DNA of 64,000 bases, from positions 446,826,687 through 446,890,686 of the forward strand of contig JAUMIR010000001.1 of the NCBI GenBank assembly GCA_030847615.1, in the 5' to 3' direction. Position numbers and translations under genes: made by a program. Of this stretch, positions 1-13,375 are shown one piece after another (within the stretch, counting starts at the first letter, position 1; each line of letters opens with the position of its first letter). The notes under the pieces were generated by a model. It saw only the letters and a list, made by a program, of their open reading frames with translations. It was not told where the DNA came from and searched no databases. The stretch comes from Gambelia wislizenii (lineage: Eukaryota > Chordata > Lepidosauria > Squamata > Crotaphytidae).

Positions 1-639
1 TGGAATATCAAGAAAAATGTTGTGTGGAAACGAAAATTACCTTGCATCCCAGTCAAAATTAATAGGCAGGGAAGTCAATTGAAAAGTAGTCAGATTAACT
101 GGTATGAACTCATTGTCATCCTACATAAAGTTTAAATTTCCCTTACCTCACCATGTAAAAGTATATTTTTAAAAAATCCATCAGATTATATTAGTGGTGT
201 CCCTTTATTCTAGTTAACTGATATAACATTAGGCTGTTGGTTAAAACATAGTTTCATCAGTTAGAGGGACTAAATGACTGTAAGGTTGGGAAATTCTGTA
301 ATGTTGCCTTTGCTCATGAAATTTGTTTCATGTCATCACTCATTTCTCCTTGCAAACACCTGATCAGTTGTGCTCATTTTCTTCATATTGTAATTCTCTT
401 CTAACAGATTGTTGGAGATAGTCCAGGAGAATATAGTAGCATTCACTATAATTATTTTTCTCTGAATGCATCCTGTTTGCTCATTCTTCCATGGTTGTAT
501 AGACACAGAAATACTCCCCACTATGGCTGTTGCAACATGTTATATTGGGAACTACCATGATAGATGACATAGAAACTATAGTTGGTAACTGGGAGTGGCT
601 AACTTAGGATAGCCAACCTGCCCACCCTGATCTGGACAC
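1..639. other. Unannotated intron sequence
   Basis: AT-rich DNA with no coding exon, RNA gene or repeat that I recognise. By position it belongs to the intron upstream of the first GPATCH2L exon in the window. Confidence 0.4.
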
Positions 640-870
640 AATTCAAGGTGCTGATGATCACCTTTAAATCCTTCAGTGTCTTGGACTATAGAGGAAAGTC
701 TCAATTTACGTGAAGGTACATCATACAAATCCTATCTAAATCCTATCATAGTCAGAGGCCGTGATCTCGATCTCACCCCCTCTCTAGTCACGTTCTGAAG
801 TTAAGTAGACAGAACCAGAAAAAGATTTTCAGTAGCCACATCATGTTTATAGAATGCCCACCCCAGATAG
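640..870 (+). mobile_element. L2-like LINE 3' fragment
   Basis: A decayed copy of the reverse-transcriptase C-terminal tail of an L2-like LINE. The frame around 645-690 reads like FKVLMITFKSF, matching the same tail at 15600-15800 and 42400-42650. Only a short 5'-truncated piece remains. Confidence 0.55.
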
Positions 871-917
871 ACTTTCCTGGCATCAGCTCTTGATTATTTT
901 CCTGGTGCTGAACAAAG

Positions 918-985
918 ACCTGCATGGCAAGAGGTTGGACTGGATGGCCCTTGTGGTCTCTTTCAATTTTACAATTCTATGATTC
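918..985 (+). mobile_element. CR1 3' terminal fragment
   Basis: The stretch carries the CR1 3' end signature (ggactggatggcccttgtgg, then attctatgattctgtgg). The same ending occurs at 19260-19325 on this strand and, inverted, at 10084-10145 and 10908-10980. Confidence 0.8.
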
Positions 986-1443
986 TGTGGCCTCTTTATT
1001 TGCCCAGGTCTACCAATGTTACCACTGCGAGTTTTGTTGATTCTGCTCTTAAAAAATTGTTTTACATTGTTCTGCTGTCTGCAGTTCATCTGTGCTATAA
1101 CACTTCATTTATATATTACTTTATGAAAACTGGTCGGAATCTTTCATCATGGTCTACCTTATATAACTTTACATATACTTAGCTACGTAACAGAGGTGCT
1201 AAGAAACCCTATTAGTGAATTGCAAGGATGTGTGACAGAACACTGGCAAGAGTGTCTCAATGTGTATCGTGCTCTCCCTAGCTGGTGTCCAAACTCATAT
1301 CTGTCACTTTGTTGGCTCCCCTATATAGTAACATATCAGCAGATTACAGATGTTACAGAACTGCTCAGTTCTAATTCCCACAGATGTACATTCACTTAGG
1401 AAGATGTAAGTCCCCAACAGCATTCCAGCCACTGTTTGAGTTA
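986..1443. other. Unannotated intron sequence
   Basis: No exon or recognisable repeat is visible between the CR1 tail and the next inverted-repeat element. Confidence 0.35.
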
Positions 1444-2125
1444 TATACCGTATATTCTGGCGTATAAGACGACTGGGCGCATAAGTCGACCCCCCCAATT
1501 TTTAAGTTAAAATATAGAGTTTGCCCCCCACCCCAGCCAGCCACCTGGCTGGAAAGCCTGTCCCCCACCAGCCAGCCAGCTCAGTGGCTATAGATGATGG
1601 AATAGTCTGTGAAATTAAAGGACTGTGAACAGCTAAAAAAGCATGGGATACTTTGAAAAATCTCTGTGGTGTTCAATCTTTGGAAAGTAAGGTTGCATTA
1701 ATACTGTAAGTTGGTTAATATGAAGCTATCAAATCCCAAATTTTTGAATGAGCACATTAATGAATGAGCACATTAATGATTTTAGAGCCACAGTGGTAGA
1801 CAAGAGAATTTCACCATAGACAAAACTTGATGCAGAATGATAAGTCTGAATCCAGAAATTCTAATTTTAGGCTAACTTGTCCTGAAAAGAAACATCATTT
1901 TGACTCTCCTGAGCTAAATAGAGGGCCATTTAACTCTTCAAATACAAAGCAGTCATTCTCACAGCAGGAGGAAGGATCTGCTGGGAAAACTGCCCAGGCC
2001 TTTTTACACTTCAATCATTCTCACAGCAGGGGAGTATGATTACTGGGGTATAAGACCACCACCCCACTTTTGAGGAGATTTTCAAGTGTTAAAAAGTAGT
2101 CTTGTATGCAGCAATATACGGTATA
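1444..2125. mobile_element. Non-autonomous DNA transposon with inverted ends
   Basis: The ends are inverted and similar: the left begins tataccgtatatt and continues with a run like gtataagacgact; the right end reads agtagtcttgtatgc...atatacggtata. No transposase is present in about 680 bp. The cgtataagtcgacccc core is the same kind of motif seen at 26695-28568, so these are probably related families. Confidence 0.6.
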
Positions 2126-2359
2126 TATATATATATGTATGTATGTGTATATGTCTATAATTTTATAATCATACATTATAATATCCAATCAATACTTATG
2201 TAGCATAACACATAAAATTACCATAAACATCACAATTTTTCTATTAACTAATTTCAAAAGTTAACATAAATTATTTACTATGATTCTTTTCAAGAATATT
2301 AATTCCCCTATCCCCCCCCCACCTCAGTGCTCCCCTTCACCAGAGCCATTATCCCTTAC

Positions 2360-5300
2360 CTAGTCTTTCCAGAATCTCATTTCTTCTCGTGGAGGTAGCC
2401 TCCCATCTTTTGTCTGTAATACTTTTTTAACAAATACTTTCCAAATTTTATCAAAATCACTTTCTTTCCAACTTCCTCTTCTTACTTTAGTTCTACATGT
2501 TAACTTATCATTTATTGCCATTTTCCAAACTTCTTTATACCACTCCTCCACTTGTACATTTATTTGCATTTTCCAATGTCTTGCTATAATTAATCTTGCT
2601 GCCGTTAATAAATTTGTTATTAAATCCTTTTCTGCTTGGTTCCCATTCTCTCCATTATAAATTGACATCAATGCTGTGCTTGGTTTCCTTTCTATATTTC
2701 TATTCAGAATATTCTCTATTTCTATAAAAACCATTTCCCAAAACTGCTGTACAAATTTACAATTCCACCACATATGCATATATGTACCTATTTCTTGACA
2801 ACCTCTCCAACAATATTTAGAGTCATTCTTGTCTATATTATGCAATCTTGCTGGTGTCAAATACCATCTCCATATTATTTTATAATAATTTTGTTTTATC
2901 CGTATTGACATTTTTTTAATTGTCTTTGTTTCCAAATCTTATCCCATTCATGATCTCCAATTTTTTGTTTCAAATCTTCCTCCCATATTCTCCTTAAATA
3001 TTCCCTTTTGTCTTTTTTATCCTTATTTTTATCAATATTTTATATAATTCACTTGTAATACCTTTCAAACTTTCATTATCATTCCTCTTTTTACCAAATC
3101 TTCAAATTTTGTGAATTCCCTCATTTCTTTATGATTCGTTTTCCAATTTTTAATCCATTGTTCTAATTGTATGCAATTAAACCATGAAATTTTCATTCCA
3201 CATAATTTCTCTCTTATATTCCCTTTCTCACTCATCCATCCTGTCCATCCCTCTATTCTGTCCAGTCCTCTTTTCTTTAATTCCTTTCCCATTTTCCCCT
3301 TCAAATTATTTGGGAATTTTTTCCCCCATTATAGCCGATGTTAATACTGAATCAATAGGCAAAAAATCTTTCTTATATTTATACCATATTTCCCATATAT
3401 TTTGCAGAAATGGGTTCTCAATTCCTTTAATTTCCTTTTTTGTAAAATTACCAAAAAATATGTTCCATATTCTCTTTTCTATTCTCCCTGTATCGATCTC
3501 TAACCATTCTAAATCCTGCTGTCCTACAATTCCTTCTATAACATATCTCAATTGATTAGCTTCATAATATCCTTTTATTTTGGGAAGGCCAAGTCCTCCC
3601 TCCTTCTGTGATATATACCAAAATAATTTATTTAATCTTGTCTTTTTCCCTCCATTACAATATTTATTCAACATATTTTGCCATTTTTTCAGTTCTACTT
3701 CTGATATTTTTATTGGTAGCATTCTAAACAAAAAAAAAATTAGTTTAGGTAATATTTTCATTTTAACTAAAGCTATTCTTCCAAACCATGATAGTTGAAT
3801 ATTTTTATATTCTTCCAACTTCTTTTCCATTTCTTTCCTTAATACCATAATATTTTTCTCTTCTAATTCTTTTAAATCTTTTGTAATATTTATTTCTAAA
3901 TACTTAATATTACTTTTTAATCTTACTTCTATTTTTTTCTCTTTTACAAATATATTTTCTTCTTCCTTAGTATAATTAAACAACATCATATCTGATTTAT
4001 TCTATTTAACCTGTAAACCTGTCATCTCCCCAAATAATTTTAAATGTTCTTTAATTTTTTCTATTCAGTTAATCAATTCCTTAATTGTTAGCAATGTATC
4101 ATTAGCAAACAAGCTTATCTTATGTTTTGTTTCTAATCCGATTCCTTCTATACTATTATCATTTCTTATCACATTTGCTAGAATTTCTATTACCATTGCA
4201 AACAATATTGGAGAAAGTGGGCAACCTTGTCTTGTTCCTCTCGTTATTTTTATCTCTCTTGTTATTCCATAATTAACCATCACTGTAGCTGTGTTATGGG
4301 AATACAATTGATCTATTAATCCTCTAAACCTCTTCCCCATTCCAAATTCTTTCAGTATTATTTTTAATGTTGGCCATTCCACACAGTCAAATGCTTTAAA
4401 TATATCTAATGCTAATATCCCTACTTTTAATTTTGTTTTGCCGATTATATGTATTTTATTTAACACCCTTCCTATTAAATTTGACATTTGTCTTCCTTTC
4501 ACAAATCCACATTGGTCCTTTAATATATATTTATACATACATCTATTTCATTCTCTTTGCCATTATTGCTGATAATAACTTTGCATCTTGATTTATCAAT
4601 GGTATAGGCCTGTATGATCTAGGGTCCATCAAATCCTTATCTGGCTTTGGTATCAATATTATCAATGATTGTTGCCATGATGGAGGGACTTTATCTCCAT
4701 TTATTATATTATTATATAATTCGAATAGTTTAGGTATTAACTTCTTTTTAAATACTTTATAATAATCTGATCCTAACCCATCTATTCCTGGAGCTTTCCC
4801 ACTTTTTAAATAATTTATTGCTTCCTCTACTTCCATTTTTGTAATTGGTTTTTGTAATAAATCCCTATCTTCCTCTTCTATTTTAATCTTCCAATTTTCC
4901 CCTACATATTTTTCTATTTGTTCCACTGATTTATTCCCAGACTGGTACAGGTCATTATAAAACTCCTCAAAAATTGTTAGTTTTTCCTTCATTGTTCTAC
5001 ACATTTTACCTGATTTATCTCTAATCCCATTTATCATATTTTCCATTTTGTTCTTCTGTGTGGATCTAGCCAACATTTTTGAATTTTTATTACTAAATTC
5101 AAAATACTCCCTTCTTAAATAAATTAAATTTTCCTGTACTTCATCTACTTCCATTTTATCCAATTCCTCCCTCTTTGCTCTTAACTCAATATAAGTTTGT
5201 TTTTCCTTGTTTAATATATATTTATTTTCCAATAATTCTGTTTCCCTTTCTAATTTCCCTTTTCTTTCTTCTTGCCTTTTTTTAAGTTAAAGGTTTCTTT

Positions 5301-6332
5301 TATGCATATCCCCCTTGTCACAGCTTTCATAGTATCCCACAAAATTCCTTTTGATACTTCTTTATCGTTTAATTCCCATAATTCTTGCCATTCATGCTCA
5401 ATTTTTTCTACTATTTCTCTGTAATTTAAAATCTTTGTATTCAACCTCCACCTTTTCACCTGTTCATAATCTCTCTTCATTATAATCTCCACATTGACCA
5501 AGGCATGGTCTGTTACTTTTATATTTCCTATCTCTGAATTTATGATTTTATCAATCAAATTTTTTTATACAAAAATATAATCAATTCTTGAATAACTCTT
5601 ATGTACCATTGAAAAGTATGTATATTTCCTTTCACCTCCCTTTACCAATCTCCACACATCTTTCAACCCCTTTCTTTTTATTATTTTATTTAAATTTATA
5701 ATATTATCATATTTATCCCTTAATGAGTAATTTGATTTATCTTTTATTCTTTCCATTTGCATGTTAAAGTCTCCTGCTACAACAATACTTTGTTCTTGCA
5801 TATTCTCCATTTCTTTAAATACATAAAATTCCTCCTGTTTTTCATTTGGAGCATATACATTCATTAGAACATATTTATCTTCTCCCATTTCACCTTGCAT
5901 TATAATATATCTACCATTTTCATCTTTTTTCACCTTTTTAATGACAAAATTACATTTTTTTGCTATTAATATTGCTACCCCTCTAGCTTTTGACCTCCCA
6001 TATGCTTTGTCATAAACTCTTACCCAATTCAATTTCAATTCATTTACTCCTTCCCTTTTTTGATGTGTCTCTTGCAAAAATATTATATCTGCTTGATCCT
6101 TCTTCAATAAAGCTTCAGTCCTTTTTCGTTTTATTACGGTGCCAAGGCCATAAACATTTAAGGTTGATATTTTTAATTTATTAACCATTAGATTCCTTAT
6201 TACATTTTCTATAAGATCTTCTGGCTCCAAAAAGTGACCTCCCTTCCCCATACCCACCCCTTCCCAATTCTTCCCCATTCCCTTCCCCCCTCCCCCCTTT
6301 CCCTTCTTTACCTCCCCACCTTGTCTTCCCAA
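2360..6332 (-). pseudogene. L1 ORF2 (endonuclease-reverse transcriptase), broken
   Basis: In life this protein nicks target DNA and reverse-transcribes the L1 RNA at the nick. The pieces run from high to low coordinate. The AP-endonuclease (about 6200-5565) shows LKISTLNVYGLG, FLQETH and VAGDFNM. A linker follows at 5558-4900, then the RT fingers with SGKAPGIDG and IPLINQDAKLLS (about 4790-4543). The RT palm has FVKGRQ and GTRQGCPLSPILFA (4538-4065). The thumb region follows, and then a C-terminal CWRGC..GT.MHMWW.C zinc-like motif near 2830-2740. The normal FADD catalytic box reads FAND near 4110-4090, so a catalytic aspartate is lost. At least six frame breaks separate the pieces. Confidence 0.9.
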
Positions 6333-6510
6333 GGCAAATTGCCTTACTCATGACCCCCCAGGTATTCCAGATGAGGACTGGTGAAGATTTCATCTAATGG
6401 CCCAGAACAACTCCCTCCTCCCGAGTGCTCATAAAAATAAATAAATTTTAAAAAATCCCCTCTCCCCACCCTGTAATTTTATTCTTCTTCCTTCTGCTTT
6501 CTTCATCTGT

Positions 6511-7507
6511 CTAAGCTTTTCCATCTCCGCTGTCTGCTCCTCCATCAGCTCCATACTCCTTCTTATGTACTCCCAAGTCCTCCAACAGTCGCAGTCCTTC
6601 TACTGGTGTTTCCATTCTATATCTTTTTCCTGCCCATTCAAATTTCAGAAACACTGGGTATCCCCAAGCATATTTTATACTAGCTTTCAAAAGAGTAGTA
6701 ATACAAGGCTTCATCGATTTTTCTCCAAATTACTGTTTGTGGACAGTAGTCATTATAGAATTCCACCCTTACATCTCCATACTTCAGTCTCTCTGGATGT
6801 TTCTTGACTGTTCTTATCAATTCCTCCTTGTTATTGTAATTAATAACTCTAACAATAACATCTCTTGGCAAAATACTTCTTCCTGTCAGTTCTCTATGGA
6901 TCCGCTCGATGTCCTCTTCCCTCCATTTCACAGCTGGGATCACTTGCTATAGCCATTTCAACACTTCAGCTTTCAGATTAGATCCTTGATCTTTCCCCAC
7001 AGATTCTGGCAGGAACCTTATTCTAAAGTTATTCCTGCGTTGATAATCTTGCATGTATATCAATTTCTTTTCCATATCTGTAATTCTCTTCGTATTGTCC
7101 TGGATCTGATTGCCTTGAAGTGTTTGAGTTTTAATTATTTCTTTGTTCTCTTTTTCTATATTAAGAATATCTCCTTGTATTCCTTGTATTATTGTACTCA
7201 TTTCCACAAATCTTTCTTCAGGTCTTTTCCTCTCCTTCTGCATTTCTTCTCTTATGCCTGCAAACTCTGAAAACATTCTCTTTTTGTCTTCTCTAAATTC
7301 TGTCATCATTTTTGTAAAGAGAGAATCCATATGAGTTTTAATATCCTCTGTGCTTTCCTCCCTTCTTTCCTTCCCCCTTGGGGATGGAGGATCTGGGGCA
7401 GAGGCACCTAAAGGGCCAATCTTTGGAGAGCTAGTTTCTTTTTTCCCCATCCTTAGTCCTTCTGGTTCACCCTTGTTATTCTGTACTTCCGGAGATATCC
7501 TTTCCAA
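6511..7507 (-). pseudogene. L1 ORF1 (RNA-binding chaperone), broken
   Basis: L1 ORF1 protein coats the L1 RNA as a coiled-coil trimer. Visible here are an N-terminal charged region, a heptad-like stretch (about 7300-7060, rich in E, K, M and I), then the RRM entry RRNNFRIRFLPES (about 7040), and the C-terminal domain in a second frame (6943-6511) with WREEDIERIHRELTGR and DVIVRVINY. One frameshift or stop lies near 6945. It precedes ORF2 in the same orientation, as expected for L1. Confidence 0.85.
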
Positions 7508-7760
7508 TCTGACGGTTTACCTAATGTTTGTGGCCTCAACCAACTTTTTTCTGAAATATTTCTTCTTTTTTTAGACATAAGAAAATCAGAACACTCCAAA
7601 CTTTCGTTCCTCCCCTTCTGTTGATGGCCCCTCCTTCCTCCACCACTTATTTTTTAAAAAGCTTTCCACTTATTCTCCAGTTAGATCAGTTATTTCTTCC
7701 CCTGTTAAATCATCCTTTTCATTTGCCTACAATTGTTCACTACTTTCTCCAACCGTAGTG

Positions 7761-9036
<1,276 letters not shown>

Positions 9037-10083
9037 CAGTTAATACTCAAAGATGTGAGTAAACAGAATTGTCTTCGCATGCTGAAGGACTTGGATGCAC
9101 AGGTAGTAATTTTGTCTGTCTTTCCAGTGGAAGGGCATGGCCCAGGAAGTGAGAGAAAGATAGTGGAGGTGAACAACTGGCTGCGCAGGTGGTGTTGCCA
9201 GGAAGAATTTGGATTCCTGGACCATGGGGTGCGGTTTCAGAGAGGTGGACTTCTGGCAAGGGATGGGTTGCACCTCACAGCAGTTGGCAGTAATGTTTTT
9301 GCTAAGAGTCTGAAAGATCTGATCAGGAGGGCTTTAAACTGAGTTATGTGGGGAAGGGAGACAGTATTCATGAGGGCAGGAGTTCATCAAGTGCCAGAGA
9401 TAATAGCTGAACGTTATACAGAGAACAAGGCACATAGTACAAGAACCCAACAGTGGGAGGAATAAAACCTTTAAAAGACAGATAGGGGAAATGGCCCATG
9501 GTCTTAGATGTCTCTATATGAATGCACAGAGCATGAGAAATAAACAGGATGAACTTGAACTCTTAGCACACCAAAACAAATATGATTTAATAGGCATCAC
9601 TGAAACCTGGTGGGATGAGTCTCATGATTGGAATGTAAGAATAGAAGGGTATAGCCTATTTCAGAGAAATAGACCAAACAGGAAGGGTGGTGGAGTAGCA
9701 TTATATGTTAAAGATGTGTACACCTGTGAACAGATCCATGACTTCTCCTGGGAGTCAGGTTCAGAGCATCTGGGAAAAAATCAAGGCAGAGAGAAACAGC
9801 AGGGATGTTGTTTTTGGGGTTTACTACAGACCTGCAAGCCAAACTGAGGACTTGGATGATGCGTTCCTAGAAGAGATGACTGCACATTCAGACAGGAGAG
9901 ATGTAGTAATAATGGGGGATTTTAACTATCCTGATATTTGTTGGCTCTGCCAAAAATTTAAGGTCCAACAAATTCCTCAGGAGGAAAAATGGGAGGTGTC
10001 TAAAGAAACCAGTATGACTGTCTAAAGAACTTTCAACTGAGCTAAGACTTAAAAGGAACATGTACAAGAAATGGAAAAAGGGA
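9037..10083 (+). mobile_element. CR1 5' part, internally deleted
   Basis: Two adjacent CR1 protein pieces in normal order. The first (9055-9342) ends ORF1 with the SGNH-esterase-like tail (VILSVFPVEGHG, GFLDHGVRFQRGGLL, DGLHLTAVGSNVF). The second (9491-about 9955) begins ORF2 with its endonuclease (LRCLYMNAQSMRNK, GITETWWDE, GGGVALYVKD, and after a frame shift GVYYRPASQ and IMGDFNYPDICW). It then jumps to a linker-like piece (LKRNMYKKWKKG, about 10050) and stops, so most of the reverse transcriptase is missing. Confidence 0.8.
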
Positions 10084-10145
10084 GAAATCATAGAATTGTA
10101 GAGTGGGAAGAGACCACGAGGGCCATCCAGTCCAACCCCCTGCAA
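10084..10145 (-). mobile_element. CR1 3' terminal fragment (inverted)
   Basis: Reads tcatagaattgtagagtggg, then agagaccacgagggccatcc and cagtccaaccccctgc, the reverse complement of the CR1 3' end. It abuts the plus-strand CR1 fragment, so the two CR1 pieces meet in opposite orientation. Confidence 0.8.
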
Positions 10146-10429
10146 ATTTGCAAGACCTTTTCTGGCTGAAAGACCTCCCCATCACTTTCCTTCTGTTGCA
10201 AGCTGCTGGCATGCAGAGCAGCAGAACTCTCTGTTGCAAAAAGCCCCTGAAGCCTGCTTCTTTGAGGAGTCTGGAGACTCTTTGCAAAGCAGATTTCTCC
10301 TCTCTGCTTTCCCCAAGCACTTACCACAGCATCATGGGACTTCCAGAAGCAGGTAGGTGGCTGAGGGACCTGCCTGCCAGGCCTATGTTCTTTGTACTCC
10401 CCTGCCTCTAGCCCTCCATTTCATAAGCC

Positions 10430-10560
10430 TGAGGAGCCCTTCTGGGGAGTTTCATCCCCACCTCCACTGTACTGCAAGTATTCACGTTTTTTTCCCACTT
10501 TCACGGGAGTCCTGTACCCCTAATCCCGTCCCCCCAAATTGGAGGGACGACTGTACTTCA
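10430..10560. mobile_element. Tigger-like DNA transposon end
   Basis: The right side ends aaattggagggacgactgta, the same kind of terminus as gtggagggacaactgta at 14410 and gtggagggatgactgta at 28017. The middle (ttcacgttttttt...cacgggagtcctgtacccc) fits the same family. The left limit is not clear. Confidence 0.5.
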
Positions 10561-10774
10561 TCCCTCAAATTTGAACAAACTTTTATCTCATTAACTCCTC
10601 CCCTGAGTTCTATATATTTAATATATTTCAGTTCTTTGATTTTAAAAAAAGGCATGCACCTTCCCTACCACCTCCCTTTTTCTAACAACAGCAATCATCA
10701 ATCACAACTACTTTTGCCTATAATTCAAAACATAAAAATAAAGAACAGACAGGAACATGAGGCAGTTGTTACTT

Positions 10775-10900
10775 CTTGGTCCTACCACCCACAGGCACAT
10801 TTGGTGAGGACATACAAGAGAGGCTTCTTAGTGGCTGCTCCAAGATTGTAGAATTCCTAGCCACAAGAAGCAAGGCTAGACCCCTTTCAACTCTCTTTCC
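10775..10900 (+). mobile_element. L2-like RT tail fragment
   Basis: Reads HLVRTYKRGFLVAAPRL, the same C-terminal L2 peptide found near 15790-15850 (VRT followed by ERAF and VAAPTHWNS, with a stop between). Short and truncated on both sides. Confidence 0.5.
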
Positions 10901-10907
10901 ACCAGCA

Positions 10908-12924
10908 TAGAATCATAGTGTTGGAAGAGACCACAAGGGCCATCCAGTCCAACCCCACCGCCATGCAGGAATAAACAATCAAAGTATTCCCAACAGATGG
11001 CCATCTGTTTAAAAGCCTCTACTGCTGAACAGCTCTTGCGGTCAGGCAGTTCTTCCTAATGTTTAGGTCAAATCTCTTTTCCTGTAGTTTGCGTCCATTG
11101 CTTCATATCCTAGTCTCTGGAGCATCAGAAAACAAGCTAGCTCCATCCTCAATATGACATCACTTCAAATATTTGAACATGGCTATCGTGTCACCTCTTA
11201 ACTTTCTCTTCTCCAGGCTAAAAATACCCAGCTCCCTAAGCCGCTCCTCGTAGGACATGGCTTCCAGACCTCCTACCATTTTGGTCACCCTCCTCTGGAC
11301 ATGTTCAGGCTTGTCCACACTCTTCTTGAATTGTGGTGCCCAGAACTGGACACAGTATTCCAGGTGAGGTCTGACTAAAGCAGAATGGAATGGCACTATT
11401 ACTTCCCTTGATCTAGACCAGTGGTTCTCAACCTGTGGGTCCCCTGAAGTTGTTGGACTATAGTTCCCAGGAGCCCTCTGAGGTCTCACCTTGACAGCCA
11501 GGTGGTCCTCCCAAGTCATTAGTGAGGCTGCAGGATTGAACTCACAGCCTCACTAATGACTGGGAGGACCACCTGGCCATTAAGGTGAGACCTCAGAGGG
11601 CTCCTGGGGACCCACAGATTGAGAACCACTAATCTAGACACTATACTCTTATTGATGCAGCCTAGAATCACACTGACTTTTTTAGCTGCTGCATCACACT
11701 GCTGACTCATGTTCAGTTTGTGGTCCACTAAGACTCCTAAATCACTTTTGCATGTACTGCCATCAAGCCAGGTGTCACCCATCCTATATCTATGGATTTC
11801 ATTTTTACTGCCCCAGTGTAGTATCCTACATTTCTCCCTGCTGAAATTCATTTTGTTAGTTTTGGCCTAGCTTTCTAATCTGTTCAGGTCATTTTGGATT
11901 CTGATCCTGTCCTCTGGGGTATTGGCTACCCCTCCTAATTTGGTGTCATCTGCAACTTGATAAGCATGCCCTCTATTCCCTCATCCAAGTCAATAATAAG
12001 GATGTTAAATAGCACTGGTCCCAAGACAGAACCCTGTGGCACCCCACTAGTCACTTCTCTCCAGGATGAAGAGGAGCCATTGTTGACTACCCTTTGTGTT
12101 TGGCCAGTCAACCAATTACAAATCCACAGGACAGTTGTATTGTCTAGCCCACAGATTACTAACTTTTTTTGCAAGAATATCATGGGGGACCTTGTCAAAA
12201 GCCTTACTGAAATCAAAATACACTACATCCACAGCATTCCCTTCATCTATCAAGTATGTAACTCTATCAAGAAAAGAAAAAAGATTACTCTGGCATGACT
12301 TATTTTTCAAAAACCCATGTTGACTTTCTAAGTGCTTACAGACAGTCTATTTAATGATCTGCTCTAGAATGTTTCCTAGTATTGATGTCAGGCTGACTGG
12401 GAGATAATTATTTGGGTCTTCTTTCCCCCCCTGCTTTTTAACGATGGGAACAACATTTGCCCTCCTCCAGTCAGCTGGGACCTCTCCTGTTCTCCAGGAT
12501 TTCGCAAAGATTATTGCCAGTGGTTCTGAGATTACTTCTGCCAGTTCTTTTAGTACCCTTGGACGTAGTTCATTTGGCACTGGAGACTTGAATTCATTTA
12601 TACTTGCCATGTATTCCTGAAGAACCTCTTTACCTATTCTATGCTGCACTTCCCCTATTGCCTCATCTGCCCCATTTTCTCCAGGTTGAACACTGTTCTC
12701 CATTTGGGAGAAGACTGAGGTAAAGAGGGTGTTGAGTATCTCTGCCTTTTCTCTGTCTCCTGTTAATATTTCGTCATCTTCTTCCCACACCGGTCCTACT
12801 ACTTCCTTGTTCTTTCTTTTGCTATCCAATAAAAGCCCTTTTTATAGTTTTTAACCTCTCTAGCAAGCCTGAGTTCCATCTGTGCTTTTGCTTTTCTGAT
12901 TTCCCCCCTACACGAGCTGGCTAG
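10908..12924 (-). mobile_element. CR1 LINE, 5'-truncated, minus strand
   Basis: The 3' end lies at 10908 (catagtgttggaagagacca on the plus strand). Going leftward in the element: the RT with VVGPVWEEDDEILTGDREKA (12820-12760), FKSPVPNELRP, and SWRTGEVPADWRRANVVPI (about 12500), then [20 protein letters not shown] and [10 protein letters not shown] (12280-12190), [14 protein letters not shown] (about 12050), and the C-terminal [18 protein letters not shown] and [15 protein letters not shown]. The polymerase aspartate box is degraded (KLQMTPN), and several frame breaks make it inactive. A palindromic MITE is nested at 11419-11631. Confidence 0.88.
11419..11631. mobile_element. Palindromic hAT-like MITE with exact 8-bp target duplication
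   Basis: Starts cagtggttctcaacctgtgg, ends with the near inverse cagattgagaaccacta, and is flanked on both sides by atctagac (11411-11418 and 11632-11639). Nearly the whole 213 bp is an inverted repeat: gaggtctcacctt near 11480 pairs with aaggtgagacctc near 11585, and the arms meet at about 11520-11545. The target-duplication length and the CAGTGGTTCTCAAC end are typical of the hAT superfamily. It interrupts the CR1 copy, so it is younger than that copy. Confidence 0.88.
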
Positions 12925-13075
12925 AGGAACTTTCTGACAGTAAGAGCTGTTCGGCAGTGCAATACACTCCCTTGGAGCGTGGTGGGGTCTCCTTACTTGG
13001 AGGTCTTTAAACAGAGGCTGGATGGCCATTTGTCAGGGATGCTCTAATCGTGACCCTGCAAATGAAGCTGGGGGA
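12925..13075 (+). mobile_element. CR1 3' UTR fragment, plus strand
   Basis: The stretch ctgacagtaagagctgttcg...ggtctttaaacagaggctgg...tggccatttgtcagggatgct is the CR1 3' UTR, also present at 19140-19250. Its orientation is opposite to the CR1 immediately to its left. It merges into a tandem repeat instead of ending in the usual CR1 tail. Confidence 0.75.
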
Positions 13076-13375
13076 CCCTGGTTGCATGGAAGAAACTGGA
13101 GTGAGTGGCTGGAGGCTTTGGCAGGGCAGGAGAAATTAGGAAGAAAGAGGAAACTGGGTATCGGGTGGGGATGTCTTTCAGCCAGAAAACTAGGGGATCC
13201 TGGTTGCAAGGAAGAAACTGAGTGGGTGGCTGGAGGCTTTGGCAGGGCCGGAATGGGATGGGGAGGTCTTTCAGCCACGAAAGGTCTTGCGAGTGAAGCT
13301 GGGGGATCCTGGTTGCATGGAAGAAACTGAAGTCAGTGGCTGGAGGCTTTGGCAGGGCAGGAAATAGCGGGGTGA
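13062..13375. repeat. Minisatellite, three units of about 110-123 bp
   Basis: The phrase aagctgggggaccctggttg, followed by catggaagaaactg and ggctggaggctttggcaggg, recurs from about 13064, 13186 and 13296. The unequal spacing shows internal indels. The array begins within or at the end of the CR1 3' fragment. Confidence 0.75.

Larger units (their letters stand above)
2126..7760 (-). mobile_element. Near full-length L1 retrotransposon, inactive
   Basis: A minus-strand LINE-1 with ORF1 followed by ORF2 (endonuclease, reverse transcriptase, C-terminal Cys motif). The 3' UTR lies at about 2126-2359 and ends against an AT-rich microsatellite. The 5' limit is uncertain; 7510-8060 may hold its 5' UTR. 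Both ORFs are broken by several frameshifts and stops, so the copy is dead. It occupies most of the intron before the first GPATCH2L exon. Confidence 0.85.
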
